NCBI GenBank assembly: GCA_907165065.1
Contig: OU015525.1
Span: 45,242,037 to 45,306,036 of the forward strand
Direction: 5' to 3'
DNA: 64,000 nt
Origin: Caprimulgus europaeus
Lineage: Eukaryota > Chordata > Aves > Caprimulgiformes > Caprimulgidae
In this document: piece by piece, positions 49,701-61,100 of the stretch
How positions within the stretch are numbered: position 1 is the stretch's first letter
How the letters are laid out: each line of letters starts with the position of its first letter
The notes under the pieces: model-generated
The model's database searches: none
Told to the model about the DNA's origin: nothing
Seen by the model: only the letters and a program-made list of their open reading frames with translations
Program-made: the position numbers and the translations under genes

Positions 49701-51024
49701 TATACTTCTTGATTTCACAGATTGTCTCCTGGCTGACAGACAGGACGGCTGCTTCTTTCTTCACCTCTGTTAAAGTCACCTCATTACAGCTGGAGGAGCC
49801 TCATCTAAATCTGAGCTCTGACCACGCAGTCCCTACAGTGTTGCATAAAGAACACTTGCTCTTTGTTTGTGGCAATGCTGCCTACCACTCGGACTTGGTT
49901 TAGTTCTACCATAACTCTGTCTGTTGCTTCTTGCCACTAAAAGGGGAGGAGGGTGAGGGGGAAAGGTGTGACCTCCACACCAGCCCTCAGCTTCCACAGG
50001 AATGCTTCTCCAATTTGTCTACAGTGGCAATAAGGGCTTTTAAACACTGGATCACCAAGGATATAAATATATCTGGAGAAAGAGAAAAGTCACTTGAAAT
50101 CTTTTACTTAGAGCAGTGGAGAAAGACTGCACATTTGCACACTCTTGCTATATCCTATGTAAAGTATCCTATGTGAAAGTAGTGGGCCAGGCCACTTTTT
50201 CCTTACACTTTGTATCTACCATGAAACACACTGGAGCCTTCTCCCATGGCTTTGCACACACATCCATACCGTCGTGTCTTGTGCTTTCTGACAGAAGCAG
50301 GGAGTGGATGAGTCTTTAGCCTCAACACTGTGCCTAAACCAGCATGAAAAGCACTTGGTTTCTGCCTGATTCTTATTATCTGTGTAAGCAGGATCATCTA
50401 TGAAGCAAAAGTTTGGGGCTTTTAACTACCTCTTATATTTTCAGGAGAGAAAAGCAACTATTTAATGAAATAAACAGGAGTCCAGCAGTAAGGAAGAAAT
50501 ATGTTCTAAGTTGCAGATCATAGAAAGTATCCAACATGTTGGAAATGCCTCATGGGAAGCAGGAAACGTACTGAGCCATCTAACTTGAATTTCAGGCATG
50601 CTCTCCACTACTGTTTTGGTCCCTCTGTTTTTCCCTTTCTAAAGTACTGTTTCTCTTCCTTCCCCTAATGGATGCTACCTGAAAGCCTGTCACATTTAAC
50701 CTGGAGAGGTGTCAAAACCGAGAAAAAGGTGCATAGAGAACATGGGAGAGTAAATAGGTTTTTGAGTTTGATATGGGCCTGAATAAACAGATAAACCTAA
50801 TGCTGACATTAATTATTTCTAGTTACCTTTATGTGGATGAATGGTTAACAGGGTAAAAAACAATATCCTGTGATACTGTTACCACTTTCACATGGCACAC
50901 TGAAGTTTGCTTAACTGCATTAACAAAACTGCCAGACTTAGGAAGACAGTGTAAAATTTGAAGGAGGATATTACATGAAAATTAGTTTCCGAGAAGACTT
51001 AGGCATACTGATGCAGCTGATCAG

Positions 51025-51119
51025 AGGGGAGGGAGGGAGGAAGGGAGGGAGGGAGGGAGGGAGGGAGGGAGGGAGGGAGGGAGGGAGGGAGGGAGGGAGG
51101 GAGGGAGGGAGGGAGGGAG
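51025..51119. repeat. (GGGA)n microsatellite, about 23 units
   Basis: An almost pure array of GGGA tetranucleotides is broken once near 51041 by GGAAGGGA. The plus strand is all purine, and runs of GGG separated by a single A are the classic pattern for parallel G-quadruplexes and for triplex formation. The DTNA (minus) strand is the TCCC-rich one. Confidence 0.97.
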
Positions 51120-54100
51120 AAATGTTAATAAATGCTAAAGACAGCAGATTGTTAAAAAGTACTGATAATAAAAATCCCAAAGTAGGTAAAGCTCTGGACT
51201 CTGACTAACAAGAGAGATGCTCTGAACTGCAGTGCAGACAGTAACAAAACCAAAACTTGTTCAATACCTTGAAGTTGAAACAGCAGCAAAAATCTACATT
51301 TTTGCATTGATTTGAGGGCAATCACCTCCTAATCTGAAAGATTGGTCTCTCTGCAGTAAGAGTCTCTCTAACAGTTTAAACCACTGTCAATGGTTTCACA
51401 TTGTCACATTAGCAAAGTAATTTTAAAAAAACCCATCAAAAACCACTTGGAAAAACTAAGAGAAAACTCTCTGGGAAGTTGTGCTGCCACACCGAGGAGG
51501 GTGAGATCTCAGGTTAATCGATGCAGTTGTACCTTACCTGGTTCTGCAGTTTAGTACCACCATGCACCCCTACTCCTTTGTGCTGAGCACAACATGTGCT
51601 GGGAACTGGAGCATTTGACCTTCCTCAGCTCTCCAGCTGAAACTCCAGCGTAACCTTTACCTCCAGCAAGGAGCTGTGCTCATTTTCCCCCTCGTGCTCT
51701 GCGCAGAGCAATCTAATACACCTCATCATGTGGTGTGTTGCCATAGCAGCAATGAATCCAGCTGCTGCAACACAAAAGACTGACAAAAAGTTTGGGGTTT
51801 TTTTCTGTCCACCCACCCAGTAAAAGTCAGAGTTGTTTTCTTGTGCAGTAAATCTAATCTAGCTAGACCCATGCCACCTGCGAGAGCTAACTTGTGGCAA
51901 AGTCTAAAATGAAAGCCACAATTAAACGATATGTTTTGCTTTGGTGAACTTGGGCTTTATTTTTAAGAAAACAAATGAGTTAATAGTATGAAATCACCAC
52001 TGATCCCTTAAACCCTTAAACAGCTGATCCTTATTTTTCTGCTCCTGCCATTCAATGGTTTCAAAATTTAGGTACCTATCTCCAGGGAATTGCATAACTC
52101 CAGGGAATCAGATAACTATGCTTGGCAGACAGAAATGCAACGGTATAGCTGCAGAGCCAGCACAGGGGACAAACACCAGATTTACACTTTCAGAAACAAA
52201 ACAGCCATGTACTTTCACCCTCTTGGCCTGGAAAAAGGCTTTTACAAAATTGTTTGCTTGTGTAATAGAATTGTATTTATCTGGAAAATGCTAAATAATA
52301 TGAACACTGCCCTACTGCATTAAACATAAGTACCAACCACAGCACAGCCTTTTGAGTTAAACATTTATGCTTTACAGTTTCAAACGAATTCTTGCACTGC
52401 TGAGACATCTTAGTAATGCCATTCAAAGTCTGCCTTGGGGAGTGTACTAGAACACACGAATTACCACCTTTAAGGTCCCAGTCTTGCAACGGCACCTCTG
52501 AGAACAAATTCTTCCTGCGAAGCAGAGCCACAGTCTTCCTCCAGCAGTTTCAGCAGGCAGAAGAGGATGGAAGGTGCAACTGAGCCAGGACTTCCACCTG
52601 TAGGAAGTTTCTTCAAGAGCAGGGACTGAACTGGTAGCAACCTGATATGTGCCATACAAACTGTGCCAGGCTTTTCTGAAGTGGTCCTAATGGGGTTTTC
52701 TCAGCAACCAGAATTCCCCAAAAACCTGCTAGGCATTTTGAGTCAGAGTAACTGCTTCTTGTTTCCAAGATAAAATCTCTCTTCAAGGTGTGAAAGATAT
52801 TATTGCTCCAGGAGCGTCTTAAGTAAGAATGTGGTCCTACAACTGTATCATCAAAAGGTCAGCTTTTCTACCCAGTTTTCAATTTGTCTGAATGTCATGG
52901 AAGATGCAGAAAAAAACAGTTTCTGCTACCATGGATCTTGACCTACCCTGCTAGAGAGTACAAAATAAAAATAAAATTATAACTACTACTTCATTCTCTC
53001 TTAATGCTCTATGAGTAGAGTTAAACTCTGTCCAAGTTAATTCACAATATTTTTACCCTATTTTCATATAAGACCTGCAAAGCTGTTTGTGGAATCTGTA
53101 TCTTACTGTAACCACTAGCAAAAACTGGCTTTAGAATTCACAGATCTCTGCTTTCGTAGCTGTTCAGAGCTGCAGCTGTTCTAAAAGACCTCTGAAGATG
53201 GAAAACAGCAATGCAGGCTCCTGGAAGAGTCACCTTACTTTGCCTTGAAGTAGGTATTTATTTATTTATTCCCCTTTAAAATTCTGTCTGGTATCCTGAA
53301 TACAGGGCCAAAACACACGGTGCAAGAGGATTCTCCTCAGGACAATTTCTAAAATTACTCAACACACACCCTCTTAATTGTTATCACACAGTGAATTTTC
53401 TTCCCAAAATATGGACTATCAGGAGAACAGACAGGTGCTAAAGCACATCCTCAAGCTGTATAATGTGACTGAGTTTCAGTTGTTACACAGTCATTTGCAA
53501 ACTCTGTGATAAGTATTTTACACCCAAGCAATCGCAAAAAACTCCAAAAGCTGGAAGGCAAGCAAAACTTCCATGCACATCTATTGATGTTACTGTCTGT
53601 CCTGTATACTTTTAGTGACTTCACTCTAATTTCGTGTAGAGTAAACAAGAAAAAAAGAAAATGCATATAGGGAGCCTAACGGACTATTAAAGGACGTCAT
53701 CTGTTTCAAAAGAAGTGAACACAGACTTCTGAAAAGCAATACCCCTCTGTCTGAACCAACAAATGATCCAGGTCACCCAGCTGAAGCTGCAGACTGGAGC
53801 CCCAGCAGAAGCCTCCCCACTCCCGGACCAGAGGGCTTTCCCACTCACCAGGACTTGTGGCCATACAGCACCTGCTCACTGTTTATACAAGGGCTGACAA
53901 CACAAAGATTAACTGAGCTGTAATTCCATTAATTCATGTCTGCTCTGGTGTCCCAAGGCTAAAAGTAGACTCCTGTGTCACTCAAGATTTCACAGTCTTT
54001 ACTTCTTCTGCTGTGTAACCCCCCAAACTCATTCCTTCTTCACTCCTACGGGTTTGTAGTGAACTTCAGGGGACCTGCAGGACAAGCATGCTAGTTTTAG

Positions 54101-57100
54101 AAATCGTGCTTGTCAGTAATATGGAGCAGCCTTGAACACAGGTAGGCACCTGGAATGTGCTCCTAAGGAAGGTGGGAACTAGCTTCCAATTGGCATTTAC
54201 TTTTGTATGGAAAGGGTTGGGCATGGCTTGAAGCATAGTCATGTACTTACTGTTCTGGAACAGTCAGTTAATACACTACTTGGAAAATGCAACAGATGAA
54301 GCCAATGTCAAATGTACCCAAAGGAAGGTTATTCTGCCTTTGTTTAAACACCTGTTGGCCAGGGGCTGCTTTACACAGACAGTATCAAGCCCATTTGGAC
54401 TTGTAAGACAAACGGTCACTTTTCCATCAAAGTGTTTTCTCATCAGAAATGCTACTGAGCCTTCTAGAGGGTTCTCTTCCTACTGCTGTGGGATAACTGA
54501 TCCTCTCACACAATACTCAAGCCATGGAAAATAAAGACAGCCTGGCACCACAAATATTTCCTTCCGGCAGCGCTAGGGAGGCAGCGGGCAGAGAGAGGAG
54601 CGAGCAGTCGCAGGGCTGGCATGGGGCAAGACCTTGCACTGAGGCAGGTGGTCAGAGAGTTTGCGTTAGGAAACTGCAGCCTTAATCTAATAGCTGAAAA
54701 AGGGTCATGACAACTGAAGTCTTTACAGCCCCTCCTCCCCCCTACTCCATCTTCCCTGAGGATACGAGGATCCCCATAGCCAGCAGTGCATGTCGCTGGC
54801 AGCCCAGCCCTTCAGTGCCAGAACCCTTAGTGCCTTGAAAAATTATTTTGATTATTTGATGTGTGGGACTTCTCACTCAGTGTGTGCCTCTGGTAGCAAT
54901 TAAACTCAGAAGGCAAAATAAAGTACTTTTAACTGAAACAGGTCAGAATGAACAAAAACTCTTCAGTCTGAAGACTGGGCTCAGCCTCGCTTTTCACCTA
55001 CCAGCAATGAGCCCATGGGGGGTGGCCAGGAGGACAGGTGTACCCTCACACTGAGCCAGATGAGGAACAGTACCTTGGCAGAGAGCAAGTACAGCAACCC
55101 TGCCTGCATACACCTCCGTGGCTGCAGACGAGAGGAGAAAAAGAGAGAGGAAGAAAGCAAGCAAGCAAGAAGGATATGCATCACTTCCAGCCTCTTTCCC
55201 ATCATTCCTACCTCTTTCCCAAAGTGAATGTGCTTGCTGTGAATGACCTGTAGGAACTGGGAGGTTTGACCTGTATTCCCCATGCTGCCACAAGCACCCT
55301 TTTCTACACAGGACTGCTCACTTGGCACCAATCTGTGCAAGCCTTTGTTAAAATACTGGTCAGTCACTCATAATTTTTTTCTCACTATTCTGAATTGCTT
55401 ATTTAATTCTCCTTTCGTTAAGCACAACCCACTGGCTGCCACAAAGTGTTGTCAAGTATTTGCCATCAATGACAAGATTTTGTCAGGTCTGGCTTCACGT
55501 TTTCTCTGTCTCTTAGGTGCTTGACACGTTCTTCACCTCATCCTGCTGCCCTTCTAGGGAGTGGTTACTATGGTACTATGGAACACAAGGCCAGCGATTG
55601 TCATATGAAGCAGCTCTACAGCGCTGGGGAGAAGAAATGTTTGAAGACTGGATCATGACTATGAAGCACAGTGACAGCTGGAGCACTTCTAAAGCATGGG
55701 AACAAACATGTATGCACAAGGAGCCAGGGAGTAGTTTGGTGAAACAGCCTTCTTTGAATGGTTCTCAAAAGGACACATTTAAAAAAACATCCACAAATAA
55801 ATTAGCAGTTAGGTTCCCTTCCTACCACTATGGTCACTTCTATGCTCCTGCAGAGAGGGTTTCATTTGAAACACATTTCTTCATTTATATTTTAACAAGT
55901 TTCTACAAAGGCAATAGCTCAAATCACCTCAAAAACCATCTGGGTTAAATCAGCTCAGTCACCGTCCTCCCATCACTCACCCAAAAGCAACGTGGCTGCT
56001 GGTGGTCCTGCCCGGCAGCCGCCCGCTCTCTCCCAACTCCCAACAATCCTGCTGTACCCCCTCCCAGGAAACTCAGGCAGGAAGTGTGTGTGTGTGCTGG
56101 CGGCACATGTGGTGTCATGGGCACTGATCTAATGTAGACGCGCTTTTTTTTTACGTTAGGTAGGTAGTTTTAAAAGAGTGCAAGGTTTCTTTCAGCAGCT
56201 TGATGATAAATCATATTTAAGACATAAATAGATGTAAGGAATGGAGTAGGTGAAGAGAGCAGACGATCTGAATTTAAATATCTTCTATTTTAAGCATCTA
56301 ACACGAATGACCTGAATTGCCCGCACAGAGACACCTGCCTCTCTACAATGAAGTCACAGGGAATTGCTGCTCCTAACGCTGTCCTCTGAACTGCATCCAA
56401 GTTGGATGCTTAAAGCAGATGGTATCAGTACATCTCCTAAGGCTCTGCTTTGAGTAGAACGTCTTTTAAAAATGAACAAGACCAGTTATAGGAGTGCAGA
56501 CCTCAATCCAGGCAATCTGAGGTCTGGAGAGACCCTCTGCAGAATCCCCTTATGCCAGAGTGGTCCAAACAGCTGCTGACAGAAAAGCGATGAGGGCTTC
56601 TGCCAAAAGCTCTAGCTCACTTCATCCACTTATTTCCCTTTACCTCAGCTAACCAGCATAAATTAAAGAGGGTCAAGCCAGTACAGAAAAACAAGCCTCA
56701 GGGGGGATAATGGATGCCAGCCGAGGAGGAGGAGGGCGGAAGTCAGGAGGTGGCACCCTTCCCTCTGCATCAGTGCTGGTGGAGGTGCTGAGGGCAGATG
56801 GTGAGTGCCAGTGGATATTCTTGGAACCAGGGCTTTTAGGCAAGAAGTTGAACAATACTTCTAATCACCTATCATTATGGATCATGCAGTTCTTCTCCAT
56901 AATATATTCTGGCCTGCAGCACTGCCCGGATTAAGCTATCTGTAGATAATTTGGCTTGCTACAGTTTCCCCAGCAGTTTCAGTGGGACACAGCAGTCTTC
57001 CTGGCTTTCCGACCCTAGATTCAGATTCCTTCCATAGGAATGGGTATTAAGATTTCTAAAGACAAAGCTTTATACAATCTCTCAGAATGTTTAAGCCCTG

Positions 57101-57634
57101 TGATTATTAGCGATATAGTTGTGTATCATCGTTCTCAGTTCTTGTGTGGTTTTGTTTTCGTTTTGGTTTGGGTTTTTTTTTGGCTACATCTGTCACAAAA
57201 TATAAGAATTCTGCCTTGTAAGAGATCTAAGAATTTTCTGTCCTCAGCTTAGCATAAACTATACATGGTGATGTTTGCCTCTGTAGATATGTGGTAGGAA
57301 TCCTGTTAGCATTTATATATGCCTCCCTAGATACTTATTCCATGCTTTAATTAACCCTAGGATTTGAGTCTTTCATGAGAAAATTATCAAGTAGGGCCAC
57401 TGTAGTGTGATTTAACCACTCAGCCAGAGGGAGACAAGGATATTTTATTTTCAAAATTATGAAGGATATGCCAACAGCCTTTCAACTACAGTAGTTCACT
57501 GGCAGTAATGGCACCACGATGAAACCCAAGTCACTCAAAATAGTACCATGACATTAGTAGATAAAAAGCTAAAATTTATATGCATGTCTGGTCTGTTTTG
57601 TTAACAATATCAAGGGAAGAGTTCCATATACCTT
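51120..57634. other. Non-coding; nothing recognised
   Basis: Mixed sequence with somewhat G+C-richer patches (about 54560-54640, 55980-56110, 56700-56790) that lack the CpG density of a promoter island. A frame at 55517-55948 (143 codons, plus strand) follows a plausible acceptor-like CTCTGTCTCTTAG but has no recognisable domain. Short AAGC/CAAG and (TG)n runs occur near 55163 and 56085. Confidence 0.5.
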
Positions 57635-58136
57635 GAATATTGTGTCCAGTTTTGGGCCCCTCATTACAAGAAGGACATTGAGGTGCTGGAGCATGTCCAG
57701 AGAAGGGCAACAAAGCTGATGAAGGGGCTGGAGAACGGTTCTTATGAAGAGCGGCTGAGGGAACTGGGGTTGTTTAGTCTAGGGAAGAGGAGGCTGAGGG
57801 GAGACCTAATTGCTGTCTACAACTACCTGAAAGGAGGTTGTAATGAGGTGGGTGTGTGTCTCTTATCCCAGGTAACTAGTGATAGAACAAGAGGCCATGG
57901 CCTTAAGTTGTGCCAAGGGAGGTACAGATTGGATGTCAGGAAATACTTCTGCACTGAAAGGGTTCTCAGGCACTGGAATGGGCTGCCTAGGGAGGTGGAT
58001 GAGTCACCATTCCCCAAGCTGTTTAAAAGATGGCCAGATGGGGTGCTCAGAGATATGGTTTAGTAGTGGACAGGTATGGTTGGACTCGATGATCTCAAAG
58101 GTCTTTTCCAACCAGGCGATTCTATGATTCTATGAT
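57635..58136 (+). mobile_element. CR1 LINE 3' fragment with well preserved ORF2 C-terminus
   Basis: The plus strand is open from about 57639 to the stop near 58063 and reads [20 protein letters not shown], then [59 protein letters not shown] and [18 protein letters not shown]. This is the entire C-terminal part of CR1 ORF2. The 3' UTR follows (TGGTTGGACTCGATGATCTC, AAAGGTCTTTTCCAACC) and ends in GATTCTATGATTCTATGAT at 58136. The copy is truncated at its 5' end, as usual. The uninterrupted frame and clean tail suggest it is younger than the other CR1 copies here. Its 3' end belongs to a different CR1 subfamily from the copies at 20596, 23951 and 34113. Confidence 0.95.
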
Positions 58137-61100
58137 ATATCAGACAGAGTGCTTTTATAACCAGAACCTGGAATTTTATATTCCCATCTTGGCACAAACT
58201 ACAAGGGAAACTGATGTGGAGAGCTTATCCACGTCTTACCTGAGGTTATCATTAAGCTGCCACAAATTTTAGAACAGTTAAGCATCTCTATTTGAGAGCA
58301 ATTCTGCAGGCTGGCAGGTAGAATGGGGCTGGGGCAAAGAGACCACCAGCTAGGTGAGACCTCAGGACCACACCTGATCTCTCCCAAACTCTTTTCCCAC
58401 TGACCTGCAGGAACTGAGAATCTCATTACGGGGTGGAGCAGCTCTGCAGCTTCTGAACAGCCCTGGGGAAAGATGGAAGGCACCACCCTCCCTGGCAGCT
58501 GTCAGGACCAAGCTGGGAGCAGCACCCATCTGTGGGGCTCCTGCTGCTAACCTGGGGCTGCAAGCCCCAGTGGCCAGCTGACGGCCTGCTTACGTGGGGT
58601 TTAGGCTACCTGCAGCACCACTGAACAGATAATGCACACTTTACCATCTGGAGTTTTCCTCCTCAGCCATGAATGCCAGAATCCTTATTTATAAAAAAAC
58701 CCCAAAACAGTAACTGGGATCTGACTGCCTGTCTAGGGCTGAACCTGGCTACGGGTTAAGGCTGCAGGTTTCCAGAAGAGAGGGAAAGAACCAGACTCGG
58801 TCAACAGGTGAAGTAAACAGTGTTCAAACACCATGGCAATGAGAACAAATTCCTACCTATCTGCTTTCATACATGTCCTCTCAAGCTTGCTGCTGTGTTA
58901 CCATGCTGCCAGGCAGCATGTGTATTCTGCTATGGGGCTGCAACAGCATGCCTCCCTGAATGCTATGAAAGTTATTTTGCCCTCAGGCAACAGTAATCTG
59001 CACAGGATTTTGTCTGACTACACTTCTTACTATAAAGAACCCCAGTATTTATATGAACAGCCCTTAAAAGATACAATCAACCTCTTTTTTAAAAAAATAA
59101 CTTCTCTGACTTTCAAATATGCTATTACTATGCAATACTTAAAATAACTTCAAATTTAAAATTCTATAAATAAAGAAAATTTTATTTCTTTTGTTTGCTT
59201 TATGGTTTGAACACCACTTTGTACTCCTGTTTGTGCAGCTTTTCAATATAATAGCAGAGGAGAGAGAAAGTAGTACTAGAATAAAAGTCATCTTGAAATA
59301 AAAACGTGGACAAGATATTAAGGGAAGTGCACTAAGTGAAACTATTTTAAATTCTCACTTTAATACTTGATTACACTTCATGGCCCATCTACATCTTTGA
59401 AGGGAGAAAACCAGCAAGATTTTGCTGCAGTTTTACATACTGCTTTATTACCTTACCCCAAATGCTTTTACCCACAGTGCTTTGCCAATAGCCGTCTTCT
59501 GTCCTTTTCAGCAACTTGCCTTACTAAGTTTGGAAGATCAGCAGGAGACAATAACGCATCTGAGATACTTCCATCTCCTCGCTGCTTTAGTAGAGCCAAC
59601 CTTCTCCCTGCATGTATGCCCCAACACAGGGAGAAGAGCCCTGCTGGCCATGGGGTTCACAGGATCTCATTGCTCCCAGTAGATCCAGTCCCACACCCAG
59701 GCATGGACTTTAAAGAAACACAGATTGGAACTTGCCTTACCTAGGCCACACCCTGATGCTTGTGCTGGCCCACAGCCGTCTCCATCTGCAACACGGACAA
59801 GCCAAGCACATGTAAGACCATGGGCATCTGCCTAAATCTTCTGTCATTTAACCCATCACATTTTGCAGAGTACATCTCCATCACTTGGTTAACTTCAAGC
59901 AGGCAAACCAGATGTAAACTCTCTCTTTAAAAAGCCCAGCATCACATCTAGCAAAGCAAGTATCTCTGAACAGACACAGTGCCGGAGGTCACTGTGCCCT
60001 GACGTAGGGGAAGCCAAAGCTGGTGATGTGAACATAAGTGAGGCTCACAGGATGTGCTGAAACTTAGCCAGCTCCTGCACCCATGCTCTGCAGCGTGGAA
60101 GAAACACTGCCTTTGAATCCAGTGAGTCCAAGTAAGCACATTCATAAGCCTTGGGAGGACTAGAAACCAATACATCTTGCATTGACAGAGATGCAACTAT
60201 TAAATAAAAACAACTCTTGATTTTAATTTATGGGCCTATTTGATTTCTTTTAAATTAATGCACTGGGATGTAGTGGTTTCCTTCTCCCTAAACCTCTCTG
60301 AAAGCAGGTTAATGTGTCTAATTTAGCAAAAGTAAGAACAGACAGATTCAGCGAATCTAATACTACTCAGAAAGAAGTGACATTAACTAAACAGGGCACC
60401 ATCAGCAACAATTACAATAATGTGTAAGTATAACTGCATCTGTCTGCTATTAGCATGAAAGGTAAATATGAGGAATAGCTCTGTGATAAATGTAAAAGCC
60501 TTTCTAGAGAAACCTTTAAGGAAAGTGTGATTGCAAACAGTGGGTAAATCACAGTGCTGGTTTTCATTACTTTAACCAAAGCAAGCCTGACTTTCCTGTT
60601 GGGACTACGGTAAAGTACATAGTTATACAGGGAACAAAAGGGAAGACGGAAGAAAGGATGACACAGATGATCTGAAATCGTTAACTGTTGTAAGCTAATG
60701 ATCATGTTTCAGTGAACTTGGTCATTGTGCAGTACATGAAGCACTCTCCAGGGTCTAACTGAGGGCACTGCAGTAGGACATCTCAATCCCTTCATCTGAC
60801 TTTATGATTAATTACTACACATATCAATGTTCAAAGAGCTCCAAGTTTGCCATTTGGGATCTCACTCATAATATCCACAGCTTCCCTCACTTAGACTCGT
60901 TTAGGTGTGAAATGTTGCACAGGAAATGGAAGTGCATCCTGGTTAAAATTAGCTCAGATGGTTCAACGAGCTCCCAACTTCCTCAGGGAACCAGTCTGTT
61001 GCAATCTTCAGACATGAAGCCTGAAAGGGGCTTCAGCGTTATTGCTCTAACCCTATTTCCAAATTTAAAATGGGCAAGTGATTTCCTGTGTCTCTTCAAC

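Larger units (their letters stand above)
34271..51024. other. Non-coding; nothing recognised apart from small tandem repeats
   Basis: About 16.7 kb has no recognisable exon, RNA gene or large repeat. Small features seen are an imperfect tandem duplication of about 39 bp (38541-38615), a 22-bp tandem duplication (43514-43562), a short (TG)n run (46763-46780), and many short chance frames, the longest being 44227-44679 (150 codons, plus strand). No G+C-rich promoter island was found. Confidence 0.55.

Noticed and set aside
54540-54640. G+C-richer patch considered as a promoter island
   Set aside because: It is short, with few CpGs, no initiator context and no adjoining exon.
55517-55948. 143-codon plus-strand frame after an acceptor-like CTCTTAG
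   Set aside because: A single acceptor-like site is common by chance; no donor at a sensible place and no protein family recognised.
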